Source: Diaporthe sp. PMI_573
Taxonomy: Eukaryota > Ascomycota > Sordariomycetes > Diaporthales > Diaporthaceae
NCBI GenBank assembly: GCA_021399435.1
Contig: JAJTUP010000061.1
Span: forward strand, 186,001-250,000
Direction: 5' to 3'
Length of the DNA stretch: 64,000 bases
Shown here: in pieces, positions 43,498-53,290 of the stretch
How the letters are laid out: every line of letters starts with the position of its first letter
Numbering within the stretch: the stretch's first letter is position 1
Position numbers and translations under genes: made by a program
The notes under the pieces: model-generated
Seen by the model: only the letters and a program-made list of their open reading frames with translations
What the model was told of the DNA's origin: nothing
Database searches by the model: none

Positions 43498-44817
43498 TTG
43501 GACTGCAATTTCTCGATAGCCCCAGTCTCTCAAGATTTTCGTTATCTTAGTTTTGCGTCTTCCAATATGCCTCTTCAGCATCAGCCTACCGCTAGCCAAG
43601 CAAAGAATTCGTCCAGCGTATCTAACACTGGCAATTTCAGTTCGGTTGAATTGAGTTCAAGCCCAGAAGGTGGAAAAAAGCAGCGTGTCTACAGTAGCTC
43701 TTGCCCGGAACTACCCACTGATTCTGGAGATGAAACTCTCGATCACGGCTCGAACCGTCGTCGGAGCGACGCATTGCCGTCGTCAAAAGAGAACAGCCCC
43801 ATCCCTGGGTCTGGGCACGTTCCTCGCGGGCAAATATCGAATCCGACCGCTGATCCGGGCGTCGACGACCAGCGACGTCAACGGTCAATTATACCACAAA
43901 ATGCCCCTCCACCAGAGTCTGCAGCTAAAGTCTCGGACGTCTCAACGGCCCAGCCCGAAGAACCTCAAAATATTGCCCACCCCACTATATCACCTAAACC
44001 AACCACATCCGAGATCAACACATCACACTACAAGGATGGTTTCTTCAATGGTGTCATAAACCCAGTACCAGGCGACATCTACCAAGCCTTCTATAAAGAT
44101 GCGTATAACGAAGGATGGTGGATGTGTACTCCCCTTCCTTGGGACGCCTGGGAGCGCCACATTGGCATTAAGTTCAGCATCTGGCAGGCTAATCTGTTTC
44201 GGGATCTTCCGGACTGTTACAGGATCAGTCGCGTCCGTACACAAGCGAAGGGCCGCAAGATGAAGCCCGTCATTACGGGCTGGAACGAAGGCTTCGGGGA
44301 AGACGGCCCAAGGGTCAACGAGCGTGTCTTCCCCGTGCTTTTCTTCGATGACAAGCCCGGCGAGCCCGGCAGCTTCACATTTCCACCGCCCGAGAAGGCG
44401 TTCACGTTCTCAAAGCAGGCCCTTAAGGCCCTGCCTGCTGAGTGGGTCGCCGCGGCGGACCTGAGACTTCCCCATGTTGATGTTGGCCAACCAGTTGCCG
44501 GCGGCGAGACAGCAGCAAGGTTCAGAGAGAGGGTTCAAGCTTTGAGAGAGGCTCAGGATGAGAAGAAGTCGACAGCGGCTACGAATTCAAAGAGTAACCT
44601 TTCTTCTCCCGTAGCGGGTGTCCCGGCTGCCAGAGAGAACATCGCGGCCTCTGCACACAGCGTCAGGACAGGTACCAAGCGCACAAGGAGCTCTCCAGTA
44701 TCTCCTGAGAATCCGTCATCTAAGAGGCTGCGGGTTGTCGCGGATGAAAGTTGGTGGTTCAAGAGATGTTATGATCAGGCTATGGCGACTTGGCAAATGT
44801 GGCGGAACGGGATATAA
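43498..44817 (+). CDS. hypothetical protein, 439 aa
   Basis: A long uninterrupted ORF; ATG 43567 (MPLQHQPTASQ) may be the true start. Residues 1-185 are Ser/Pro-rich and probably disordered. Residues 186-345 are a folded-looking region rich in aromatics (HYKDGFFNGVINPVPGDIYQ, AFYKDAYNEGWWMCTPLPWD, WERHIGIKFSIWQANLFRDL, KPVITGWNEGFGEDGPRVNE). Then comes a charged helix (ARFRERVQALREAQDEKK) and a basic tail with TKRTRSSPVSPENPSSKRLR, a possible bipartite nuclear signal. No known domain recognised. The coding quality and length suggest a real gene of the accessory genome. Confidence 0.65.
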   Translation: MDCNFSIAPVSQDFRYLSFASSNMPLQHQPTASQAKNSSSVSNTGNFSSVELSSSPEGGKKQRVYSSSCPELPTDSGDETLDHGSNRRRSDALPSSKENSPIPGSGHVPRGQISNPTADPGVDDQRRQRSIIPQNAPPPESAAKVSDVSTAQPEEPQNIAHPTISPKPTTSEINTSHYKDGFFNGVINPVPGDIYQAFYKDAYNEGWWMCTPLPWDAWERHIGIKFSIWQANLFRDLPDCYRISRVRTQAKGRKMKPVITGWNEGFGEDGPRVNERVFPVLFFDDKPGEPGSFTFPPPEKAFTFSKQALKALPAEWVAAADLRLPHVDVGQPVAGGETAARFRERVQALREAQDEKKSTAATNSKSNLSSPVAGVPAARENIAASAHSVRTGTKRTRSSPVSPENPSSKRLRVVADESWWFKRCYDQAMATWQMWRNGI

Positions 44818-45190
44818 AGATCATTTGTCAGCCTGACCTTTTCGGCATCGTTGATTAGGTCACTTTTTTTCTCATACTACGGCAGAAGTTCCGGAAACTC
44901 GGCTGTAGCCTGCCTGATCCTCTCTGAGAGATTGGGTTGTTCTACGAATAACCACACTATATCATGACATCGTATTTTCGATAACACATCTCAGTGTGAG
45001 GGAGGTGAAGAGCAGGACCAGGAAGGGTCAACTATCGTGGTGGCGGCGACGTCGGCGAGGAGGCGAAGGCGACGTGCGTGAAGGAAGGGGGCCGAGAAGG
45101 GGGGTGGGCCGAGATGTGGGCCGGGGACGTTAGTTCAAGCAAAATGCAAGGGCAATAGAGGACACGCGCGAGCAGACTGCCGTCTACACC
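44818..45190. other. intergenic
   Basis: No supported feature; the right part is purine-rich and precedes the next gene. Confidence 0.4.
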
Positions 45191-46054
45191 ATGATCCCGC
45201 CCGAGCACGTCGCCTCGCTCACGGTCCAGCCATGCCGTGTCCCCGAGGTGTCCTCCTCGCCGCTCTCGGGCCTTCCAGCGCTGTGTCTGCACCTCTCCAT
45301 GAGCGAGCCCACCACCATCGTGGGCCCGGCGGCGGCGCCTTACCTTTCGCCCAAGCCCAAGACTGCAGCCGACTCGCGGCTGTTGACTTCCTTGGATCTG
45401 CTCGCGCGGCTGCACTCACTCGTCCTGTACATCAAGGAGGACGCCTTTCCAGACTCGGCCCCACAGGTACTGAGTAACATCAGCACCTTCAAGTCCAGCC
45501 CGAAACATGCCGACCTCAAGTGCCTCTACGAGGGGCGTGGAGGAAGGCCAGTCTGTTGGCCGGCACTCGAAATGCACATCCGGGCCCCGACCTCAACCAC
45601 CGACAGCCCGCCTGCGTACAACGACGCCGAGGTCGAGATGCAGCTGGGACCCCATTTGAGAAAGCGACAGCGACGAGGAGAAGGACTAGATTCAAAGAAC
45701 AACGCAGAGGCAGGTGGTAGCAGTAGCAGCATTGTCGATCGCCTCCTTGACAGAGTTGGCCGGATTGAAGCCCGACTTATACACATGGAGACTGAACTCC
45801 GGGAGGCAAAGGCGCTGGCCGCGGAGCACACAGAGTCGCTCCAGGAGCTTCGGGACGCCCACGACAAGGCATCTGATGAGCTCGACGACCTGTCGGCTCA
45901 CATGGATGATTACGTTGTCGTAAAGATGGACGACCACATGGACTTTGTCAAAATTGATCTTCAAGACTTTGTAGAAGATAGACTTGCCGATGTCGAGGAC
46001 AGAGTTATGGACCGAGTCAGGTCTGCGACCATTTCTCTGAGTATCAATGAATAA
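45191..46054 (+). CDS. hypothetical coiled-coil protein, 287 aa
   Basis: A single-exon ORF; ATG 45299 (MSEPTTIVGPAAAPYL) is an alternative start. The N-terminal half is Pro/Ser-rich with LLTSLDLLARLHSLVLYIKE. Residues about 155-165 are a basic patch (LRKRQRRGEG). From about residue 178 to 285 there is one long heptad-rich coiled coil (IVDRLLDRVGRIEARLIHME, TELREAKALAAEHTESLQEL) ending in a distinctive DDYVVVKMDDHMDFVKIDLQ repeat of D/V/K units. I recall this tail in Fusarium hypothetical proteins but know no function. Intact. Confidence 0.65.
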   Translation: MIPPEHVASLTVQPCRVPEVSSSPLSGLPALCLHLSMSEPTTIVGPAAAPYLSPKPKTAADSRLLTSLDLLARLHSLVLYIKEDAFPDSAPQVLSNISTFKSSPKHADLKCLYEGRGGRPVCWPALEMHIRAPTSTTDSPPAYNDAEVEMQLGPHLRKRQRRGEGLDSKNNAEAGGSSSSIVDRLLDRVGRIEARLIHMETELREAKALAAEHTESLQELRDAHDKASDELDDLSAHMDDYVVVKMDDHMDFVKIDLQDFVEDRLADVEDRVMDRVRSATISLSINE

Positions 46055-46424
46055 ATGAACACCCAGGAAAACTCGCATTATCCAAGGCGTCTAGTTAATT
46101 ATAACTTTTATTTGGTAAAACGTGGTTGGACAATCAGCCGGACAGGCCACATGCCTGGACAGCTTTACCACAATCACAAGGGCTGGAAGTACTTAGAACC
46201 GAGCCATGATCATTGCCACCACCAGGTACAAGTTTATTCAGCTAGATTCCCTTCACCGCCTACCCAGTGCGCCATAGCCCATCTCTTTTATCAACACCAG
46301 ACTCGTCAATAAAGATCAGCTGACCAGCACAATATTCTTCCATTTTAACGATTCATTAGAAATTCGGGATGGAGGGATAGTATCCAGATATAGCGGGCCG
46401 CTCAGAAGCACTAGGGTAGTACCT
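46055..46424. other. intergenic
   Basis: No supported gene. Confidence 0.4.
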
Positions 46425-47296
46425 CTATCGCCATATGTCAAAGGCCACCCAACAATCACCTTGAAAATCTCGAATCCCAAACCATGACTTCAAGCACTCC
46501 AACGCTTCAATTACATCACCCCCAAGTCGATATCGACGGTCCGTAATCGTTATCTTTGTGGATTCTGCCACTTAATAATCTCTTGATCAATTAATCGTAG
46601 TCTTTTCTAATTACCGAAGTGAGAGAACTGGGCGCAGCGCCCCCCCCCTGGAGGACTCTTCGCCCTGGGGCGACCCCCGGGGACTCCTTGAGCCTGCTTT
46701 GCAGGCCTCTAGTTGGACGAGAAGACCCTATGCAGCTTTACTGTTACTAATTATTGAGTATAATAACAGCAAATTTTAGTAGATAAGGTAATTGATAAGA
46801 TAGAAGTGAAATACCTTTATTTGTTTATTAGTCGTTCAGGCTCGGCAGACATTGCAGGAATTGACAGTGTATCCACTGCCATTTTGCTCAGGTTAGGATA
46901 GTTTTTATTTATGACTTTAGCTGTTCGGGGGGCGCCTTTTGGGAGGCCATGACCATCAGGAAGAGGATCTGTAAGGTGCTTCGCTGGAGCGGCCGTTCCA
47001 CCAGAACACGAATACGTTTTGTCGCAATGCTTACAGCGCCACTCTTCTTTTCCGGTCCGCTGATTGTAGTATCTTGTCTCTATCTCCTCGTCTGGCATAT
47101 GGGAGAAGACCCACGATGTTCTTGGCTTGGCCAAGGAGGTTCTAGAGACTTTCCGAAGTGGCGACGATTGGCAATTGGAGGTTTGGCTCTCGTCTGGGTC
47201 ATGCAATTGCTGACTGGAGAGCTCCGAAAAGTTGTCTGATATTGACGACCCTCTTCGTTGCGACGTTTGAACAAAAGGCAGGCGTTGTTGAGGCAT
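46425..47296 (-). pseudogene. internally deleted hAT transposase, split by a mitochondrial insert
   Basis: From 47296 the minus frame starts MPQQRLPFVQTSQRRG, runs to a BED zinc finger (EWRCKHCDKTYSCSGGTAAP then H) and jumps directly into the dimerisation domain (NKNYPNLSKMAVDTLSIPAM, SAEPER), so the whole catalytic core is deleted. At about 46834 it is interrupted; the domain resumes at about 46567 (STKITITDRRYRLGGDVIEA, LECLKSWFG) and ends at a TAG at 46425-46427. Between lies mitochondrial rRNA sequence. A non-autonomous, dead copy. Confidence 0.75.
46568..46833 (+). other. rnl: nuclear mitochondrial insert (NUMT) with part of the large-subunit rRNA gene
   Basis: 46711-46830 carries GGACGAGAAGACCCTATGCA then GCTTTACTG, the near-universal domain V sequence of LSU rRNA (E. 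coli 23S about 2050-2070). Further right, GTGAAATACC matches the conserved E. coli segment at about 2170-2180 at the correct distance. The AT-rich sequence between is typical of fungal mitochondria. The left part (46620-46708) is a GC cluster with CTGGGGCGACCCCCGGGG and a GCCTGCTTTGCAGGC hairpin, a style common in fungal mitochondrial introns and spacers. Not a functional rRNA gene. Confidence 0.82.
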
Positions 47297-49771
47297 GGAG
47301 ATTGTCAGTAGTCCTCTGTAGAGTGACAGAAGAGGGTCTCGAGGGGCTGCCCGTGAACGATACCCTACCCTGTAGACAATGAATTTATACTTTCACTACG
47401 CGTTTTCTTGCCCCTGACGTAAAACAATAAATCAGTTACGCGTTTTCCTCGCACGCGTCCCCACGTGTTGACGTTAATTGTCAACAAAACAAGTGCATTT
47501 TGCCCGAAGATCCGCCAGCCAATACAGACGATATATTGCCAATATGGACAACCTTATATTGTATTGTCACAATATCACAACCTGCGTATTATATTGGTAC
47601 AATATCAGAAAACGCATATTGTATTGTATGTATTGCAATATATTGTTTTATTGTCATATTATTAGCAACACTGCATGGCGTACGCCGTGGTGTGATGATC
47701 ACTGGTTCCTGAGTCCTCTAAACCGGTAGATCTGGGTTTATGTTCAGGATACGCAGCAAGGGATTGATTGAGCAATAGGGGTCTGACAATGATCACAGCT
47801 AGTGAAAGCTATTCGTACCCGTGAGGTAGGGTTCAAACCACGCAAGGGCCCGTCCTTCCAAGAAGGAGGCCGCGTGCATGACCCTCTTAGCACTAGGCTG
47901 ATTATCGAGTCCATCGCATAGTTGATGGAGCTGTCCTAGCGGAGCAAGGAAGATTGAACCGTACAGATGTTTATATTCGAGTGCTGTATAAGCCTGCGAT
48001 GGCTCAATTTGGCATAAAAGAGACGGTGATTTTACGAGGGTATCCAGCTACTAAGATCGCGCTTTCTATTTCTTGGCTATCAAACTTCGCATTGCCAAGA
48101 ACGTTGGATTTCCTTGTGTCCTTCAGCGACCACATCCTATAGTTATATACAAACTGGATTTTCTGAGATAATAGTACTAGAGAAACACGGTAACTATCAC
48201 GACTACGACGACCGATTGAGCGTCCTAGCATCCAACGGGGATGCCGCGCATGCCGATGGGAGTCCCACCGGGGGCCATGCCGCCTCACATGGGCGGGCCC
48301 CCGCAGCCGATGATGGGTCACGCGTGGCTACACTAGACGCCGTTGTTAGGTGCGGTATGCAAAGATGGGATGGAGCCCAGGACAACCTGTACTGTACATC
48401 GAGCTTCTGAATTAATAAGCCGCGCCAGTGGGACCCAGCCATATATTGTTGGGATGGAGAACTTCTCCCACCTGGTGAACTCCACACTTTTGCGGGTAGG
48501 AGTACGGTATTTACAGTAGTGAGCGATATAGTACAGTAGCCTGTCACCGTTATACTGTACTGTACCTGTAATCAAGATCCAGAAAGACAGAACTAATCAA
48601 GGGTGTGGTCTATTTTATCGCGTGTGCGATTGTTTGCAGCACGGTTCGATGCATGTCATGTATTATTTCCATGTCCCACGGGGTGTTTGCCTGGACCCGG
48701 CTTTACCAAGTCCTACACAAACATTGGGAATAAGCGCGAGTAATTACATGGTGTCAATACTGGAAGGTCTAGTAGAGGCTTCGGTGTGGAAGACTGCACA
48801 CGTTTCAAGTCTAGGCCTTCTTGTGACGCAGACTACCATCATACAGGCGGACATCCCCATATTGACCTACAATATTTGCGTCCCCAGTTTGATACTCATC
48901 GTACTAACGGGCTAATATTGCACATCTCTGAGGCAGAATCGTACCTGGATCAGTGTGCGTGGTGGGGCAGGAAATGTGTACCCCTGTCAGTGGGAGCACC
49001 GCGGTTCAAAAGCTCTGCCCCATCCTTAACCCCTGCATGATATCTCACGCGCATCATTCTGCTGTACCATCATCTCAGATACGAGTTCTCTTTCTACTTC
49101 CCTTTAACCCTTCTCTGCACACCTATTTCGCATATTGATCCCGGAAGTAACAACAGTCTTCTTGCCTATAATAGGTTGGAAAACACGATCAGGTTCAGGT
49201 TTTGCACCATCGCTGTTACCCATTCTACTCGACGTCGATCGACCAATGTCATCCTCCACGGAGCCGTGGTGGGTTTGCTGCGACGTAGGTGTCAGAATAC
49301 TTGTACATGGACAAAGCTAATAGTTGCGTAGTGTTGGCACCGAAATTCTCCACCAAGTCAAAAGTGCGACAAATGTGGGTTGGAACGATGTGATAAATGT
49401 ACAGGGGTTGATAAAGACGGGAAGCCCATAAACAAGCGCACTGGACAGTGATCAAGATTTTCGCACGGGGTTCAGCGAGATGGAGGCCGAAAGCTTGGCT
49501 TGTCTAGTCGTTAGAAGGGCCCTCGCATCGCTGCCAAGACTTTTGGAGGAGATCAGTTAAAAATATACCCGAAGACTAGGGACCACACACAACATGATGC
49601 AACCATAAGCTGCGTTTCTCGCCCTGTTCAGATTAGTTTCCATCGCACCGATTGTCAAGAATAGATTGAGCCAACTATTCAATGAACCAAGTTGTTGTTG
49701 CTTTGTCAATGCCTTTAATCCGGAGAGTCGGTCTCGAATTCACTCGAACTTCATTTCGATAAACTACAAAA
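47297..49771. other. intergenic; AT palindromes at about 47520-47660
   Basis: No supported gene. 47520-47660 repeats ATATTGTATTG/CAATAT words in both directions. Around 48241-48330 a short plus frame is Met/Pro/Gly-rich (MPRMPMGVPPGAMPPHMGG), perhaps a scrap of a spliceosomal-type protein. CTGTAC palindromes recur at 48552-48569. Confidence 0.35.
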
Positions 49772-50206
49772 TTGCGTACAGTACGATTTATCTTTCACGA
49801 TGGCACCATTACCTACGGCTTACGGCCTCCCGCGAAATGGGACATCAAGGCTGGAGATACGGCTGAGCCGACGCCGTATGGCGCGGCAATCTCGGAAGCT
49901 ATTGGTTATTATGAAGGCCAAAACGAACACCCTCCATGTATTTGCGACGTCCAGTGCGAACAACCCGACTGCCTGGAAGCCCTGGGAAATGCCTTCGAAA
50001 CGCGTGACGAGATGTTGGCCACTGCCAATCTTCACAAAGCAGATCAACGTCATGATAGTTTCTGCCCATGCCTTGATCCGAAGCGGCGTAACAGTGTACA
50101 TTCTGGGTCTGGGAGAGAATCGCCGAAGCGAGTCAAACAAAGCATTAAGATGATAACATCCTTGACAATGTCCCGAGCTGGACTTGGAATTGAATCATTT
50201 CTATGA
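49772..50206 (+). CDS. hypothetical protein fragment, 144 codons
   Basis: The frame begins after a TAA without an ATG (first codon TTG) and reads VRFIFHDGTITYGLRPPAKW, KAGDTAEPTPYGAAISEAIG, then a Cys-rich stretch (HPPCICDVQCEQPDCLEALG) and a basic region. The composition is convincing. The missing start suggests an upstream exon or truncation. No family recognised. Confidence 0.4.
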   Translation: MRTVRFIFHDGTITYGLRPPAKWDIKAGDTAEPTPYGAAISEAIGYYEGQNEHPPCICDVQCEQPDCLEALGNAFETRDEMLATANLHKADQRHDSFCPCLDPKRRNSVHSGSGRESPKRVKQSIKMITSLTMSRAGLGIESFL

Positions 50207-50384
50207 AGAGAACAAGACTTTTCACTTGCGGCATGACTGATCTCGAAAACTCCCAGTAATCCCGAAACGGGCAGGCCTTGTCCTCGCTGTCTGCCGCCGT
50301 CTTGTCCGCAACGACCTCGCGCGTCAATTTCATCAGATTCTCCGCCACCTGTTCGTCATTCGCCAGATCACTTCCCTTCTCCAC
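50145..50384 (-). other. short minus-strand ORF, uncertain
   Basis: A 79-codon ORF (LANDEQVAENLMKLTREVVA, CPFRDYWEFSRSVMPQVKSL) with plausible helices but no family. It overlaps the previous frame by about 60 bp and lies just before a hAT fragment. Confidence 0.2.
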
Positions 50385-50452
50385 AACAGCAGGCGGGCAT
50401 ATATACTGTCCCGATTTCTATGTCGCGGTCGCGGCGAACATGGTGCTCACGG

Positions 50453-50635
50453 CGCCTTTTCTCTATCCCAGCTATGAGCGCCGAGTGCGAACGTGTCTTC
50501 AGTCAGTCCAAACGCCTAATCACCGACGAACGCAATCGGCTTGGATCTGTCACAATTGAAGCGAACGAATGTCTCAAGAACTGGTTACGCCGCGGCCATG
50601 AGCAGCGGCGGCGGAGGGATATGCTAGCAGGATAG
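50453..50635 (+). pseudogene. hAT dimerisation-domain fragment
   Basis: The plus frame from about 50453 reads LFSIPAMSAECERVFSQSKR, LITDERNRLGSVTIEANECL, KNWLRRG, the last block of the hAT C-terminal domain. The upstream part of the gene is missing. Confidence 0.75.
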
Positions 50636-50927
50636 GTATGGGCTAGCTGGATTAGTGCTCATAGTGACGGCGGTATGACTGATACTCCGCTAGCAGAGGC
50701 TAGACCGGCAGAGTTGTACCTGTGGGAGCTTGATAGCGGCGCTTTGCATACTGAGGCTCGATAGGCGGATTTTTTTTATAGATTGGACATTGTTCTTTAT
50801 CAGAAGTTGAGAGAAAGATAAAACCTGAATGAAACATGGGAATATATTGCTTGCAAAGCTTAATTTGGTGTAAATCCCCTTCAGCACCAACGAGTTTCTA
50901 TCATGGGTTACCTATTTAGGAAATTCC

Positions 50928-51047
50928 AACCGTTACCAGTTAGTTAACGTTTGACAAGCCGTTAACGGCTTATTTTCAACCGTTAGGGACGTTACAAAGT
51001 TGGAAATCCAACCGTTAGGTACGTTATAACCTCCATTTTTCCCGTTA
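50928..51047. repeat. cluster of CCGTTA/TAACGG repeats
   Basis: At least five CCGTTA words (two in the form AACCGTTAGG(G/T)ACGTTA) plus inverted TAACGG copies within about 120 bp. It lies 300 bp downstream of the hAT domain fragment and looks like the subterminal repeat region of that element. Confidence 0.6.
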
Positions 51048-51340
51048 CCTGACTATTGGACACACTGCCGAAAGTGAGTGTCAGCCCACAGCTGAAAATA
51101 GTCGGGTGCTAAAGAGGCTCAAGACGGCCAAAGATAATCTGGCAGAACCGATGGTTGTCAAAAACTGGGAGACAGTTGATGTTGCTCGGCTGATAAAGAT
51201 AGAAAACGCCTTCCAAGTGTCAAATATTAGGGTGAAAATTGTATATTCTGTATTGTGTCTCCGCCCCCTCTGTCTTGAGGTTTCAGGGCAAGCTTTATAT
51301 ACCCTTTCTCTTCTGTATAGAATCAGCTAGAAGCTGATTG

Positions 51341-51748
51341 CTAAGCCTCGTGGCAATGGTTGTCGTCTGTAATACGCACGTTCCAATCAAGGAGAATGAG
51401 GAGGTTCCTTTCTGCTCGGTTTACGCTGACCGGAGAGAAACTAAACACATATTCCTGGCATGGAATGACTGAGAAATCGGCCCATTCCTTGTTTGTGAAC
51501 GTGATGTCGTTTATCCATTTCGCCGCCACAACCAATGTGGCCAAGAAGATCCCATAGATAGAACTGTGAAGGTCCTGTTCTATCGGGTGTATATAGGACG
51601 TAAGGCGATCAAGATACACAAGTGTTGACATGAGTGTTAGCACCGTCGCATTTGAACGGCTCAGAAGTTGCCCGATAAAATCCTCGAGATAAGGCAGCTT
51701 TAGAATTTCTGCTGAGATAGCTTTGGAGCTGGTTTGTCGTGCGTCCAT
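51341..51748 (-). CDS. cyclin-box protein (PHO80/PCL-like), 135 aa
   Basis: ATG at 51748. The product aligns in style with the N-terminal cyclin box of Pcl/Pho80 cyclins: LEDFIGQLLSRSNATVLTLM, TLVYLDRLTSYIH, then IFLATLVVAAKWINDITFTN (the conserved hydrophobic helix with KW-x-D) and VNRAERNLLILLDWNVRI. Such cyclins activate Pho85-type kinases. At 135 aa it is about half the usual length, with only one cyclin fold and no tail. It could be a compact accessory cyclin or a truncated copy. The frame is intact. Confidence 0.7.
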   Translation of the reverse strand: MDARQTSSKAISAEILKLPYLEDFIGQLLSRSNATVLTLMSTLVYLDRLTSYIHPIEQDLHSSIYGIFLATLVVAAKWINDITFTNKEWADFSVIPCQEYVFSFSPVSVNRAERNLLILLDWNVRITDDNHCHEA

Positions 51749-52044
51749 TATTGTATTTTAGATGATTCTGAAAATATGCGGAAATTACCCAAATCTGATG
51801 CAAAGGACCACAAAGATATTTCGGCAGAGCAGATTGTAAAACAGCTGGCCAAGAAAGGCCACCCTATTCCGAGAAAGGACGGTCTGCTTATTAGGCTTAT
51901 TGAAGAGGACGAAATAGAATGGTAATTAATTACAATGACTGACGAGAGCTGGGACTCATGGCAGGAAAGAACGGCAGGTGAAAAGGTCAACCGCAGATAG
52001 ACTCTCCCCAATACCATTCCTTTTCAGCTCCTCGCGACGGCTAC

Positions 52045-52382
52045 ATGTTTGCTTCTGAATGCACATCCAGTCATTGCCCTCAAACTAGAGCAGTGATAAC
52101 TTCTGCCATCTGCACCCGCAACTACGGCATCCCGGATCACAGTGGGTACTGGGTCGCTCCTGAGGTCTGGACCAGCTCGAAGGAGACGTGCTATTCAAGC
52201 AAGGCAGATGTATGGGCCCTAGCAGCCTCCTGGCTCCGCGCGTTTCTGGTCCCTCCGGCTGGCCTCGTCAGGATAAATGAGGGGTTTCACCGCGGCATTG
52301 TCAAGTCTCTAGAGGAGAGGTGCCGCCTACGGAGTATATCTGAGCCTCTGCGTGACAACGTCCTCTTAAAGCTGAATGCGAT

Positions 52383-52419
<37 letters not shown>

Positions 52420-52557
52420 GAGACACCGTCGAATGTTTGGAGGTTCGGAGTACACCATGATACGGCGCGCACCGCATGTGCCATCCTCGCCAACAACGCC
52501 TGGGAAGGCTACCTCTCTTTGGGGCGCTTGAGAGTGGTTTGGACAACTTTGTATTGA
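52045..52557 (+). pseudogene. protein-kinase-like C-lobe fragment with Glu-Pro repeat
   Basis: The frame contains GYWVAPEVWTSSKETCYSSK then ADVWALAASWL, the APE motif and the D-V-W helix of kinase subdomains VIII-IX. The N-lobe, HRD and DFG motifs are not present in the preceding sequence. A CCCGAG/GAGCCC microsatellite (52386-52424) encodes (Glu-Pro)n after residue 110. The remaining tail has no domain. A relic or a last exon. Confidence 0.5.
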
Positions 52558-52738
52558 ATTTGAGTGGGCTTCTGTCAGAGGGCAAGCGTTTGTTGGGCCC
52601 ACGCGCCGCTGCTGCCTTATAGCGCCGTCCACGAGATCAGGAGAGGAAGCCTTCTGAGCCACTTTTGCTCATTGAAATTCTGCAACATCATAGTCTTCTG
52701 GCGGGCTTGTTCGCGACGAAATTCGTCAGCAGTATCCC

Positions 52739-53290
52739 TTAGAGCCTCGTGTATAGCCTCCACAAAGTAGAAATGATTCCCCAAGAAATGCCCTTTTGCA
52801 AATTAATAGACCACTTTTCAAGTGCGGCCTCGGCCTCAGCCTCGAGGCATTCGAGTATCGATTCCATCACATTATCTAAAACAACATAATCCAACGACTT
52901 TGCTTGGCCCCTCACGGCCTTGGCCAGGATGTCAGACTTCTCACTGATCCACAGGCTTCGTAGTAAATGGACCGACTCCTCCAAATAACCGCCCACCCAC
53001 GCAGAGCTGGGTCGTTTTTCATCTGGAAAGATGATATCCCACATCTCAAACCATTGCTCCTGAGGATGTAGTCCCTGCGATGAGCTCTTGTTAAGTATGT
53101 TCTTCTGCGCCTCTGTTATACCCTCGAACAGGTAACCGTCTAGAATATCGCAGTTGTTACTCCTTGCATGCTCATCCCTCGCGGCAGCAGTCTTGAAAGT
53201 ATCATAACAACGTGCACAGTAGTAATCGGGCTGCTTGTGGCGCCTGTAAACTCAACCATCTAGCTGTCCTTAACCCGATTTTAGCCATTA
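52739..53290 (-). pseudogene. fungal C2H2-like zinc-finger protein, copy 3, degraded
   Basis: Reading the minus strand: a frameshift and an in-frame TGA occur in the helix that should read KDVKxHIYRRH (VYRRHKQPDYYCARCY remains). Then come TFKTAAARDEHARSNNCDIL, QEQWFEMWDIIFPDEKRPSS and AWVGGYLEESVHLLRSLWIS. This is the same order as 1599-2186, whose EQWFEMWDVIFPGCPRPQSA it closely resembles. The lesions at about 53245-53275 separate the zinc region from any start. Confidence 0.7.

Noticed and set aside
45032..45419. minus-strand ORFs antisense to the 287-aa gene
   Set aside because: GC-rich shadow frames; the plus strand has the coiled-coil protein.
47840..47900. tRNA-like GGTTCAAACC box B
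   Set aside because: No matching A box at the right distance and no cloverleaf could be drawn.
48203..48330. Met/Pro/Gly-rich frame as a U1-C-like gene piece
   Set aside because: Low-complexity sequence only; no zinc finger or other anchor.
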